Shown: piece by piece, positions 20,141 through 28,058 of the stretch | Position numbering within the stretch: the stretch's first letter is position 1 | Layout of the letters: every line of letters begins with the position of its first letter | Source: JAGVSR01 sp033765145 | GTDB lineage: Bacteria > Pseudomonadota > Alphaproteobacteria > Rhizobiales > Hyphomicrobiaceae | Direction of reading: 5' to 3' | NCBI GenBank assembly: GCA_033765145.1 | Contig: JANRIH010000047.1 | Coordinates: 20,400 to 84,399 of the forward strand | Length of the DNA stretch: 64,000 nucleotides | Program-made: the position numbers and the translations under genes | The notes under the pieces: model-generated | What the model was told of the DNA's origin: nothing | Databases searched by the model: none | Seen by the model: the letters and a program-made list of their open reading frames with translations, nothing else

Positions 20141-20623
20141 GTGGCAGACCCGACATCAGAACCATTTTTCAGATTGGCGACGCACGCCGACATCCCGGCA
20201 ATCGCCGGACTTCTGGGAGAGCTTTTTTCCCAGGAGGCCGAGTTCACACCCGATGCCGCAGCGCAGGCGCGCGGGCTTTCGATGCTCCTCGATCAGCCGT
20301 CGGCGGCGGGGATTTTCGTCGCCGAGGCGGATGGGCGTGTCATAGGGTCGGTGACGCTCCTCTATTCCGTCTCGACCGCGCTCGGGGCCCGCATCGCGAT
20401 GCTGGAAGACATGATCATCACGCGCACGTTTCGTGGCCACGGCCTCGGCCCACGACTTCTCACGTTCGCGATCGAAGCCGCGCGCCGGGACGGTATCGCG
20501 CGCATCACACTCTTGACCGATCCCGACAATTTCGCCGCCCACCGGCTCTACGAGCGCATGGGGTTCCACCGCTCGGCCATGGTCGTCTATCGAAAGATGA
20601 TGCCTCGGTCGCTCACGGTCTGA
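20141..20623 (+). CDS. GNAT-family N-acetyltransferase
   Basis: The 160-residue protein has the GNAT core: an N-terminal FRLATHADIPAIAGLLGELF, the acetyl-CoA-binding loop FRGHGLGPRLL, and the C-terminal NFAAHRLYERMGFHRS. I chose the GTG at 20141 because GGAGG lies upstream and the protein then begins in the usual way; an earlier GTG at 20072 would add 23 atypical residues. Substrate unknown. Confidence 0.82.
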   Translation: MADPTSEPFFRLATHADIPAIAGLLGELFSQEAEFTPDAAAQARGLSMLLDQPSAAGIFVAEADGRVIGSVTLLYSVSTALGARIAMLEDMIITRTFRGHGLGPRLLTFAIEAARRDGIARITLLTDPDNFAAHRLYERMGFHRSAMVVYRKMMPRSLTV

Positions 20624-20705
20624 ACGGCCGGTAACATCGGCCGTCCATGGCGATGGGCAGCCGGGAACCATAGGCATCGGCAGCAAACGGACCTACATTA
20701 GTTCC

Positions 20706-21524
20706 ATGAACGCCATCCACACCGGCCATCCGCTTGCGGCAGCGACCGCCCTCTCTCTCTACGGAGAGACAGTGGCTTCCCGCATGCTCATCGGGACCGC
20801 GCTTTACCCTTCACCGCAGATCATGGCCGAGGCGGTCAAGGCGTCAGGAGCCGGCATCGTGACGGTCTCGCTCCGCCGGGAGCAGGCACGCGGACGGACG
20901 GGCGAGCGCTTTCTCGAACTCGTGCGCGGGCTCGGCGTGCGGGTCCTTCCCAACACGGCCGGATGCCGCACGGCCCGGGACGCCATCACGACGGCCGAGA
21001 TGGCGCGCGAACTTCTCGATACGAACTGGATCAAGCTCGAGGTGATCGCGAACGACGACACCTTGCAGCCCGATCTATTCGGATTGGTCGAGGCGGCGGG
21101 CGTGCTCGCGCGCGAGGGCTTTCAGGTTTTCCCTTACACGACCGAGGACCTCGGCGCGGCCGAACGGCTGGTCGGCGCGGGCTGCCGCGTCCTGATGCCC
21201 TGGGGCGCGCCGATCGGAACGGGACGCGGCCTCGCGAACCCCTATGCGCTTAGGACGATGCGGGCCTATTTTCCCGACACGCCTTTGATCGTCGACGCAG
21301 GCCTCGGTGCGCCATCCCATGCCGCGGCGGCGATGGAGATGGGCTACGACGCCTGCCTTCTCAACACGGCTGTCGCGAAAGCCAGTGACCCCGTTCGCAT
21401 GGCGGCCGCATTCGCTCGCGCGATCGAGGCCGGACGGGATGCCTACGAGGCGGGGCTCATGGCGCCGCGCGACATGGCCGCGCCCTCGACACCGGTCGCG
21501 GGCACCGCATTTTTCGACGCCTGA
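20706..21524 (+). CDS. thiG: Thiazole synthase ThiG
   Basis: The 272-residue TIM-barrel enzyme builds the thiazole phosphate of thiamine from deoxyxylulose phosphate, an iminoglycine and sulfur from ThiS thiocarboxylate. Hallmarks are SRMLIGTALYPS, LPNTAGCRTARDA, WIKLEVI with the Schiff-base Lys, MPWGAPIGTGRGL and VDAGLGAPSHAA. It is followed by thiE after 10 bases, forming an operon. ThiS is encoded separately near 1157. Confidence 0.95.
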   Translation: MNAIHTGHPLAAATALSLYGETVASRMLIGTALYPSPQIMAEAVKASGAGIVTVSLRREQARGRTGERFLELVRGLGVRVLPNTAGCRTARDAITTAEMARELLDTNWIKLEVIANDDTLQPDLFGLVEAAGVLAREGFQVFPYTTEDLGAAERLVGAGCRVLMPWGAPIGTGRGLANPYALRTMRAYFPDTPLIVDAGLGAPSHAAAAMEMGYDACLLNTAVAKASDPVRMAAAFARAIEAGRDAYEAGLMAPRDMAAPSTPVAGTAFFDA

Positions 21525-21534
21525 CCGGCACGCC

Positions 21535-22185
21535 ATGCGGACCGATGCGCCGAACTGGCTGTCCCGCTTCTATCCGATCGTTCCGGACAGCGCTTGGCTC
21601 GCGCGGGTCTTGCCGCTCGGGGTGGAGACCGTTCAGCTTCGCATCAAGGACATGCCGGCCGATCTGCGCCGGCGCGATATCGTAACGGGCGTCGAGATTG
21701 CGCGGAGGCACCGCGCACAATTGATCGTCAACGACTATTGGCAGGATGCGATGGATGCCGGGGCCGACTTCGTGCACCTCGGACAAGAAGACTTGGCCGG
21801 CGCGGACGTCAAATCATTGAAGCGGCGCGCAATCCGGCTCGGGATTTCGACGCACAGTCCCGAAGAACTTGAGATCGCGCTCCGGGAAGAGCCCGACTAT
21901 GTCGCCCTCGGACCGATCTACGAGACTCGGCTCAAGGCAATGCCATGGACGCCGCAAGGGCTTTCGCGCATTGCTGACTGGAAGCGTCGTATTGGTGGTC
22001 TGCCGCTCGTCGCCATCGGCGGGATCACGCCCGACCGGGCACCCGAAGTCCTTGCGGCTGGCGCGCAATCGGTGGCGGTCATCACGGATTTCATGTCCGC
22101 CGCAAGCCCCGAGGACCGGATTGCGACGTGGGTGCAGTGGGCAAACATTTCCGAGGATGTCGCCTCGAAGCCGGGGTTAGGTTAG
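21535..22185 (+). CDS. thiE: Thiamine phosphate synthase ThiE
   Basis: The 216-residue TIM-barrel protein couples hydroxymethylpyrimidine diphosphate to thiazole phosphate. Characteristic segments are QLRIKDM, LIVNDYWQDAMDAGADFVHLGQEDL, GISTHSPEEL, YVALGPIYET and VAIGGITPD. The ATG at 21535 is ten bases after thiG stops. Length is usual for the family. Confidence 0.92.
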   Translation: MRTDAPNWLSRFYPIVPDSAWLARVLPLGVETVQLRIKDMPADLRRRDIVTGVEIARRHRAQLIVNDYWQDAMDAGADFVHLGQEDLAGADVKSLKRRAIRLGISTHSPEELEIALREEPDYVALGPIYETRLKAMPWTPQGLSRIADWKRRIGGLPLVAIGGITPDRAPEVLAAGAQSVAVITDFMSAASPEDRIATWVQWANISEDVASKPGLG

Positions 22186-22217
22186 ATTTCACGCGCATCA
22201 TTCAACGGAGGAATTTC

Positions 22218-22787
22218 ATGACCCGCGAAACGCCTGAAAAGACTGCCGTGGCTTCGACCGACACGACGCGGCGCAGCGTGCTGGGGCTCGTCGCGGGCGT
22301 GGCCGCATTTGGCGGGGCGACGGTCGCGCGGGCGGCGGACGGCGTGGATCACAGCCAGATGGATCATGGAAACATGGACCATGGCCAGATGGACCACAGT
22401 AAGATGGACCACGCCACCTGGGGCAAGAACGGACCCGGGCACAGCATGGAGCCGAAAAACGCGAAACTTGTCGACGCGGCATTCGACTGCCAGAAGGCAG
22501 GCCAGGCGTGCATTGAGCATTGCATCGATCTCATGGCCTCGGGCGATGCGTCGTTGAAGGACTGCATGCGTTCGGTCGAGGTCATGCTTCCGACGATCGC
22601 GGCGCTCGCCAAACATGCCGCCTTCGACAGCAAGCGCCTCAAAGCGGTCGCTACGCTCTGCCGCGACATCTGCCAGGACTGCGAAGGCGAATGTAAAAAG
22701 CACGAAGAGAAGCACGCGCTCTGCAAGGCCTGCCGCGAATCGTGCACCGCCTGCATCAAGGAGTGCAACGCGGTTATCGGTGGCTGA
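22218..22787 (+). CDS. csp1: Tat-exported copper storage protein, Csp1 type
   Basis: The 189-residue protein has a twin-arginine signal (TRRSVLGLVAGVAAFGG, Arg18-Arg19, cleavage after about residue 39). A linker of repeated Met-Asp-His units follows (residues 44-65), then a Cys-rich four-helix bundle from about residue 85 with 13 cysteines in CxxxC-type spacing. The Tat leader, bundle and 13 Cys match Csp1 of methanotrophs, where the bundle stores many Cu(I) ions. The Met/His repeat looks like an extra extracytoplasmic copper-binding arm. A GGAGGAA site precedes the ATG, 32 bases after thiE. Confidence 0.88.
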   Translation: MTRETPEKTAVASTDTTRRSVLGLVAGVAAFGGATVARAADGVDHSQMDHGNMDHGQMDHSKMDHATWGKNGPGHSMEPKNAKLVDAAFDCQKAGQACIEHCIDLMASGDASLKDCMRSVEVMLPTIAALAKHAAFDSKRLKAVATLCRDICQDCEGECKKHEEKHALCKACRESCTACIKECNAVIGG

Positions 22788-22803
22788 TCGGCGCCGAAAA
22801 TCT

Positions 22804-24105
22804 CTAGGCGTTCTGGGGAGTGCCTCTGCTCTTGGCCTCCCGCGCGATGGCTCGCCAGCCGATATCGCGACGATGGAACCCGCTGGGCCAGTCGACCAAG
22901 GCGATCGCTTTTTCAGTCAGCGCCTTGGCGTCTGCGACGCTCGCGCCCCGCGCCGTCACGTTCAGAACGCGGCCGCCATCCGCGAGCAGTCGGTCGCCAT
23001 CGCGGCGCGTGCCGGCGTGAAAAACTTCGACGCCCGGCACCGCGGCGGCCTTTTCCACGCCTTTGATCAACGTTCCCTTGACGGGCGTGCCGGGATAGCC
23101 GTCCGCGGCGAGAACCACGGTCAACGCCGCGTCACGGCTCCACTGGGCCTCGCGCCCACCGAGTTTCCCTTCAGCGGTCGCCAGCATGAGATCGAGCAAG
23201 TCACTGTCGAGCCGAAGCATCAGCGCCTGCGTCTCGGGATCGCCGAAGCGCACGTTGTATTCGATAAGCCTCGGGCCCTCTTTCGTAATCATGAGGCCCG
23301 CGAACAGGACGCCCTTGAACGGTCGACCCGCCGTCGCCATCGCGCGGACCGTCGGAACCACGATTTCGCGCATCACGCGCTTCGTCATTTCGGGCGTCAT
23401 CACGGCAGCGGGAGAATAGGCGCCCATGCCGCCGGTGTTGGGACCCGTGTCGCCTTCACCGACGCGCTTATGATCCTGGGCGGAGGCGAGCGGCAACACA
23501 TTCGCGCCGTCGGACAATGCGAAGAAGCTCGCCTCCTCGCCTTCGAGAAACTCCTCGACGACGACTTCGGCGCCGGCCGCGCCGAAAGTGCCCGAGAAGC
23601 ACGCCTCGATCGCGGCCTCGGCCTGGGCGTATGTCTCGGCGATGGTGACGCCTTTGCCCGCGGCGAGGCCATCTGCTTTCACGACGACCGGCAGGGCATG
23701 GGCCGCGGCGTATGCTTTCGCGGCGGCGGCGTCCTTGAAGCGGCGATAGGCGGCGGTTGGGATCGCGTGCTGCTGGCAGAGATCCTTCGTGAAGCCCTTC
23801 GATCCCTCGAGGATCGCCGCGCGGCTCGACGGACCAAAGTGCTTGATCCGTGCGTCAGCCAGGGCGTCCGTCAGGCCACCGACGAGCGGCGCCTCGGGCC
23901 CGACGACGACGAGTTCGATGTCGTGCTCGCGGCAGAAGGCCACGACGGCGGCATGATCCGACACGTCGAGCGCCACGCACTCCGCGACCTCCGCGATGCC
24001 GGGATTGCCGGGGGCGCAATAAAGCTTCGCGAGACGCGGGCTTCTCTTCAGTTTCCAGGCGAGAGCGTGCTCGCGACCGCCCGACCCGATCAGCAGGATG
24101 TTCAT
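22804..24105 (-). CDS. purD: Phosphoribosylamine-glycine ligase
   Basis: The 433-residue ATP-grasp enzyme makes glycinamide ribonucleotide, the second step of purine synthesis. It shows MNILLIGSGGREHALAWKL, GPEAPLVGGLTDAL, VVKADGLAAGKGVTIA, GPNTGGMGAYSP and RFGDPETQALMLRL, all GARS signatures. It converges on csp1 with 16 bases between the stops. purE and purK are at 61.7-63.3 kb. Confidence 0.96.
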   Translation of the reverse strand: MNILLIGSGGREHALAWKLKRSPRLAKLYCAPGNPGIAEVAECVALDVSDHAAVVAFCREHDIELVVVGPEAPLVGGLTDALADARIKHFGPSSRAAILEGSKGFTKDLCQQHAIPTAAYRRFKDAAAAKAYAAAHALPVVVKADGLAAGKGVTIAETYAQAEAAIEACFSGTFGAAGAEVVVEEFLEGEEASFFALSDGANVLPLASAQDHKRVGEGDTGPNTGGMGAYSPAAVMTPEMTKRVMREIVVPTVRAMATAGRPFKGVLFAGLMITKEGPRLIEYNVRFGDPETQALMLRLDSDLLDLMLATAEGKLGGREAQWSRDAALTVVLAADGYPGTPVKGTLIKGVEKAAAVPGVEVFHAGTRRDGDRLLADGGRVLNVTARGASVADAKALTEKAIALVDWPSGFHRRDIGWRAIAREAKSRGTPQNA

Positions 24106-24263
24106 GTCGAGATGAAGTGCCCCCCGGTGCGCGGAAGGTCAAGGCCCGTCGACGAAAAACTCTTCACGCCGCTTCGACGCGACCGGCTCGTGGCGAAATT
24201 GTGTTGAATTGAGCGATGCCGGAATCGTGAAATCGCAATTGTCTATTTATTCGCCCAACTCAA

Positions 24264-24292
24264 TTGACACGCTTTTCGTATTTCATTATCAA
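24264..24292 (+). promoter_or_regulatory. Sigma-70-type promoter reading toward the Y RNA/Rsr locus
   Basis: A perfect TTGACA (24264-24269) is followed by a 17-base spacer and TATCAA (24287-24292, four of six consensus). This is the best promoter match in the 1.27 kb between purD and rsr, and lies in an AT-rich island. It points away from purD and into the structured RNA region. Confidence 0.5.
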
Positions 24293-24481
24293 ACCCCCAT
24301 GCCTGTCGCTCCCCGACGCGGGACGACGGCGGTTAGTTTCGGGCGAAACGCCCACAACACGAACTGGCGATGAAGCGATCCGATGAAACCGGCAACGAAC
24401 ACATCATCGATGCTGACACCATTCTGCACCAGAACCTTCGGGAATGGGCAGGATGGCTCGGCATATTCCGGGTTCGGCCGG

Positions 24482-24557
24482 GGAGGCGCGGCGTAGCACG
24501 CGCCAACTCCTAAGCTTCGTCAGAAGCAGGCCCTCCCGGACCACCGCCGCGGAGGGC
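24482..24557 (+). other. Cluster of stable hairpins upstream of the Y-like RNAs
   Basis: Three hairpins lie close together: GGAG-GCGCG with CGCGC-caa-CTCC (24482-24508), GCTTC with GAAGC (24514-24527), and GCCCTCC with GGAGGGC (24530-24557). No protein-coding frame fits. They may be a further structured RNA, or leader and terminator elements of the transcript that starts near 24300. The remaining gap sequence (24106-24480 and 24558-24650) shows nothing else I can name. Confidence 0.3.
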
Positions 24558-24653
24558 TTCGTCGTTTCAGGCTCGCTGCGGTCGCTTCAATCATGTTGTC
24601 CGCCTTCGACGGGGCAGCCGGCAAGCGCACATTGCGCATGTGACCGCGAACGT

Positions 24654-24795
24654 GGCGTCCAGTGGTGATGAGACCGGTTACTTCGCTTGGAACGCGGGAG
24701 GTCGTGGGTTCGATTCTCACTCCGGGCCATCGCGCCCGGATAGCTCAGTGGTAGAGCGCCGTCGTACCGTCTCGACCTGTTCCCTGGGCGACTGC
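24654..24795 (+). ncRNA. Y RNA-like element 1 (YrlA type) with permuted tRNA-like module
   Basis: The core is a tRNA in circularly permuted order. A T-arm (24704-24720, loop TTCGATT) is followed by the 3' acceptor strand TCCGGGC (24721-24727), a 6-base loop, and the complementary 5' acceptor strand GCCCGGA (24734-24740). Then comes a D-arm, GCTC-AGTGGTA-GAGC (24743-24757). The module is enclosed by a helix with one bulged C: GAGAC-c-GGT (24670-24678) with ACC-GTCTC (24766-24773). No anticodon arm exists. A closed acceptor stem and tRNA mimicry are known features of bacterial YrlA RNAs, which bind Rsr/Ro60, encoded just downstream. Ends are approximate. Confidence 0.75.
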
Positions 24796-24990
24796 TCGCG
24801 CAATCGAAATACCGCCCGATCGTGCTGCATGCTGGCTCCTCGTCTTTGATGCGAACCGTCCCGCATTCGCATCGTTCGTCGGTCGGCGTGAGATGGCAAT
24901 CAAACTAGAAACTAGAGGAGAGCAATCGCGACTGTGACGAGCACAGGGATTGAAACGATTATCCGGTGAGGGCCTTCCGCGGCCCGGGCC

Positions 24991-25137
24991 GGCGTCCGGT
25001 GGTGAAGGCAACGGTTACTTCGACTGTCATTCGAGAGGTCGTGGGTTCGATCCCCACCTCCGGCGGAAATGCCGGAGTAGCTCAGCGGTAGAGCACTGAA
25101 CCGAGCCGACGTGCTCCCCGGGCGACGTCACTTCATC
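24991..25137 (+). ncRNA. Y RNA-like element 2 (YrlA type) with permuted tRNA-like module
   Basis: It is a clear paralog of element 1. Both share GGCGTCC-G/A-GTGGTGA and, exactly 22 bases after that block begins, GGTTACTTCG. The module is T-arm (25041-25057), CTCCGGC (25058-25064), loop GGAAAT, GCCGGAG (25071-25077) and D-arm GCTC-AGCGGTA-GAGC (25080-25094). Closing helices are GGTT/AACC (25013-25016 with 25099-25102), GGC/GCC (25007-25009 with 25105-25107) and outer GGTGAAG/CTTCATC (25001-25007 with 25131-25137). A GACGT/ACGTC hairpin sits in the 3' part. Differences from element 1 are largely compensatory, supporting a functional RNA. Confidence 0.75.
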
Positions 25138-25235
25138 CGGTGGTGTCAGAGACGGATCCTTCGTTGGTCGGGCCTTCGGGCCGGCGGGTTCGAATCCCGC
25201 GCCCCGTCTCGATCCGTTCCCCGGATGATCCGACC
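25136..25235 (+). ncRNA. Y RNA-like element 3, divergent, T-arm only
   Basis: It shares the frame of elements 1 and 2: TCCGGTGGTG (25136-25145), then CTTCG of the GGnnnCTTCG block at the same 18-base spacing (25154-25163), and a 3' TTCCCCGGATGA block (25217-25228). The interior differs. A UUCG-capped hairpin (25171-25182) is followed directly by a T-arm (25184-25200, loop TTCGAAT); there is no D-arm or closed acceptor stem. Closing helix ACGGATC/GATCCGT (25152-25158 with 25211-25217), or alternatively GAGACGG/CCGTCTC. It abuts element 2 head-to-tail. It may be a second Y RNA class or a degenerate copy. Confidence 0.55.
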
Positions 25236-25382
25236 GGGACAGGACGGCAATCGGCATATGCACGCCGATTTCCGTTCCTTTCCCGCGCGATTATCCGATC
25301 GATCCCCTCCGGCCGCAATTTGGCCGGTGGTTTCTGCAATCTCAATTGTGTTCGCTATCCGCGTTTCAACAAGGTGACAACC

Positions 25383-26702
25383 ATGCGGATCAATTTCGGA
25401 AAGTCGCGCGCGAAGGCGCCGAAAACGCACGAGGGCGCGCCGGCCGCGTCCGGCCTCACGGCGGAGCAGAAGCTCCGGCGCGCCGTGCTCTCGTGCCTAC
25501 TCTGGGAGGACGAGTTCTACGAGGACGGCGAAACCATCTCGGCGCGTCTCGAGGTGCTCGCTTCCGAGGTCGATCCTGAGATCGTCGCCCGAATCGCGAT
25601 CGAGGCCCGCTCGAAAATGAACCTCCGGCATGCGCCGCTGCTGCTCCTGACCGTGCTCGCCCGAACGGGCGCCAGCCGCGAAAAGCTCGTGGCGGATACC
25701 GTCACGGAGGTGATTCAGCGGGCGGACGAACTCGCGGAACTCCTCGCGATCTACTGGCGGAACGGGAAGCGACCGCTTTCGGCCCAGCTCAAAAAGGGTC
25801 TCGCACGCGCGTTCCAGAAGTTCGACGCCTACCAGCTTGCGAAGTACGACCGTCCGGGCCCGGTTCGGCTTCGCGACGTGCTGTTCCTCGTGCACGCAAA
25901 GCCCAAGGCCGAGGCGCAGGCCGCGACCTGGCGGAAGCTCGCCGACAAGGAGCTCGATTCGCCCGACACATGGGAGGTCGCTCTCTCGGCCGGCAAGGAC
26001 AAGCGCGAGACGTTCGAGCGGCTCATCCGCGACGGAAAGCTCGGCTACCTCGCCCTCTTGCGCAACCTCAGGAACATGGTGGACGCAAAGTGCAGTGAAA
26101 AGCTCGTGCGGAAGGCCATTCTCGACCGCAAGGGTGCGGACCGCGTGCTGCCGTTCCGCTTTGTGGCCGCGGCGCGCGCGGCTCCTGTCTTCGATCGGGA
26201 ACTCGACCGGGCGCTCATTGCCGCGATCGAGGACCAGAAGAAGCTCAAGGGCCGCACGATCGTTCTCGTCGACGTCTCGGGCTCCATGGAGGCGCCGCTG
26301 TCTCGGCGATCGGACATGAAGCGGATCGACGCGGCGGCGGCACTCGGAGCGGTCATCAACGGAGACGTGCGCGTGTTTACGTTCTCGGATGACGTCAAGG
26401 AAGTCCCGGCCCGCAAGGGGCTCGCAGGGATCGATGCCATCGTCGGATCACAGGTCCACAACGGCACCTACCTCGGCAAGGCCGTGGCGCACGTGAATGC
26501 CATCAAGCATGACCGCCTGATCGTCATCACCGACGAGCAGAGCGCGGACGCCGTTCCCGATCCGGTCGCCGGGAAGGCCTACATGATCAACGTCGCGTCC
26601 AACCGGAACGGCGTCGGCTACGGAAAGTGGGTCCACTTCGACGGCTTTTCGGAGCAGGTGCTGAGCTACATCGGCGTGTACGAAGCGGACTTTTTAGGCT
26701 GA
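25383..26702 (+). CDS. rsr: TROVE/vWA domain RNA-binding protein, Ro60 ortholog (Rsr)
   Basis: The 439-residue protein has the ring-shaped TROVE helical-repeat region (about residues 25-285, including LRRAVLSCLLWEDEFYEDGE, HAPLLLLTVLA, LRDVLFLVHAKP and LLRNLRNMVDA). A von Willebrand A domain follows, with an intact MIDAS (Asp297-x-Ser299-x-Ser301, Thr362, Asp384 in ITDEQS). Ro60 proteins bind Y RNAs and misfolded RNAs. Bacterial Rsr tethers PNPase through a Y RNA for RNA decay in Deinococcus. The ATG at 25383 has AAGGTG upstream. Three Y-like RNAs precede it on the same strand. No rtcB/rtcA/rtcR repair genes are in the window. Confidence 0.92.
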   Translation: MRINFGKSRAKAPKTHEGAPAASGLTAEQKLRRAVLSCLLWEDEFYEDGETISARLEVLASEVDPEIVARIAIEARSKMNLRHAPLLLLTVLARTGASREKLVADTVTEVIQRADELAELLAIYWRNGKRPLSAQLKKGLARAFQKFDAYQLAKYDRPGPVRLRDVLFLVHAKPKAEAQAATWRKLADKELDSPDTWEVALSAGKDKRETFERLIRDGKLGYLALLRNLRNMVDAKCSEKLVRKAILDRKGADRVLPFRFVAAARAAPVFDRELDRALIAAIEDQKKLKGRTIVLVDVSGSMEAPLSRRSDMKRIDAAAALGAVINGDVRVFTFSDDVKEVPARKGLAGIDAIVGSQVHNGTYLGKAVAHVNAIKHDRLIVITDEQSADAVPDPVAGKAYMINVASNRNGVGYGKWVHFDGFSEQVLSYIGVYEADFLG

Positions 26703-26758
26703 GCCCAGCGGGCGGCGGCAACACCGCTGCCCGTCCTCCCCTGCATACGGCGCGATGA

Positions 26759-28057
26759 TCATGGACGGCCCGGTGTATCGATCCGCCGGTGATGGCCATT
26801 CTCGACCAGCACCTCGGCCGGCAGGGGATGGCTCAGGAAGCCCGTCGGACTGGCCGTCAAACCATAGGCTCCGGATTGGAGCACGGCGACGAGGTCGCCT
26901 TTCTGCATCTCAGGCATCGGGGTTTGACGTCCCAGCGTATCGAGCGGTGTGCAAAGTGGCCCGACGATCGTCGTGGGCGTACGATCGACCGAACCGAGCT
27001 TCGTCGCGGCGACGATCGGATAGTCGCGCTTGACGACCTGACCCAGATTGCCCGACGCGGCGAGGTGATGGTGCATACCGCCGTCGCAGACAAGAAAGCG
27101 CTGCCCGCGGGATGATTTCACAGCGCGCACGGCCATGACGTAAACTCCCGCGGGGCCGACAAGCCAGCGGCCCGGCTCGATCAGAACGCGAGACCCTTGC
27201 AGCTCAGGCTCGGTCGCCATCCGTTCCTTCAATCCGCGAACGCCTTCGGCCACGTGATCGAGATCCAGCGTGCCATCGCCGGCGTGATAGGGGATGCCAA
27301 GCCCGCCGCCGAGATCAATCGATTCGAGTGGTCGGCCTATTAGGCGTGAGACCGTTCGCGCCACATCGAGGCCGTGGCTCCATTGCGCAACGAGCACATC
27401 GGCATCGAGGATCTGCGTGCCGGCGAACATGTGAATGCCGGTCAGCGAGAGGCGTGGCAACTTCGAGAGACGATCGAGAAATTCCGGCAAGGCTTCCTCG
27501 TCGATCCCGAACGCGGCGGGCTTGCCGCCCATGCGCATGGCCCCGCCTTGGGCCGCGGCCGCGGGATTGACGCGAACGGCGACGTTCACCAGGTGGTTGC
27601 GCTCGGACGCCATCGCGGCGACCGCGACCATTTCCTCGACGCTTTCGAGATGGATTTCCCCGATGCCGCCTTCGATCGCGTGGCGTAATTCGTCTTCGCC
27701 CTTGCCGGGACCAGCAAACAGGATGCGTTCAGGGGAGGCGCCAGCCGCGATCGCTATCTGGAACTCCGCGCCCGACGCAACTTCGAGGCCGGCTCCCTCC
27801 TCCACCAGCACGCGGACGACGGCGGGGTTTGGATTGGCCTTGATCGAGTAATGGACTTCGGCAAAGCCCGCGACGGCGTCCGCGAGTGCGCGATATCGCG
27901 CCCGGATGAGACCGGCGTCGTAGGCGTAGAAGGGTGTCCCGAATGTTCTGGCGAGTTCGTCGACGGCAACGCCGCCGATCGTCAGCCGGTCGCCGTCGCG
28001 GCGGAAGTGCGAGCCGATGAGCGCGTCGGCGAGGGCCATTTGCGTGCCATTCCCCAT
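26759..28057 (-). CDS. PLP-dependent decarboxylase (DAPDC/ODC fold III) of an ACP-ligase cluster
   Basis: The 432-residue protein has the alanine-racemase/DAP-decarboxylase fold: YSIKANPNP with the PLP Lys73, HMFAGTQI, IDLGGGLGIPY, EPGRWLVGPAGVY and CDGGMHHHL near the C-terminus. It is most like the 'exosortase A system-associated' PLP decarboxylases. It is last in a four-gene operon and starts one base after the ligase stop (28059). It probably decarboxylates an amino acid, perhaps one bound to or destined for the adjacent ACP; substrate unknown. A second possible start is the ATG at 28039. Confidence 0.82.
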   Translation of the reverse strand: MGNGTQMALADALIGSHFRRDGDRLTIGGVAVDELARTFGTPFYAYDAGLIRARYRALADAVAGFAEVHYSIKANPNPAVVRVLVEEGAGLEVASGAEFQIAIAAGASPERILFAGPGKGEDELRHAIEGGIGEIHLESVEEMVAVAAMASERNHLVNVAVRVNPAAAAQGGAMRMGGKPAAFGIDEEALPEFLDRLSKLPRLSLTGIHMFAGTQILDADVLVAQWSHGLDVARTVSRLIGRPLESIDLGGGLGIPYHAGDGTLDLDHVAEGVRGLKERMATEPELQGSRVLIEPGRWLVGPAGVYVMAVRAVKSSRGQRFLVCDGGMHHHLAASGNLGQVVKRDYPIVAATKLGSVDRTPTTIVGPLCTPLDTLGRQTPMPEMQKGDLVAVLQSGAYGLTASPTGFLSHPLPAEVLVENGHHRRIDTPGRP

Positions 28058-28058
28058 G

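Noticed and set aside
20630..20705. TPP riboswitch before thiG or thiS
   Set aside because: The conserved CTGAGA and GAACCTGA-type elements of the TPP riboswitch were not found in either leader.
24704..24757. Ordinary tRNA gene at the T-arm/D-arm sequences
   Set aside because: The arms are in permuted order, the acceptor strands are joined by a 6-base loop, and there is no anticodon arm or CCA end. The context with rsr fits a Y RNA.
24650..25240. Permuted (two-piece) tmRNA gene
   Set aside because: Alphaproteobacterial tmRNA is also permuted, but there is no tag-coding frame. The D-arm is a full tRNA-type stem-loop, which tmRNA lacks, and the unit is repeated.
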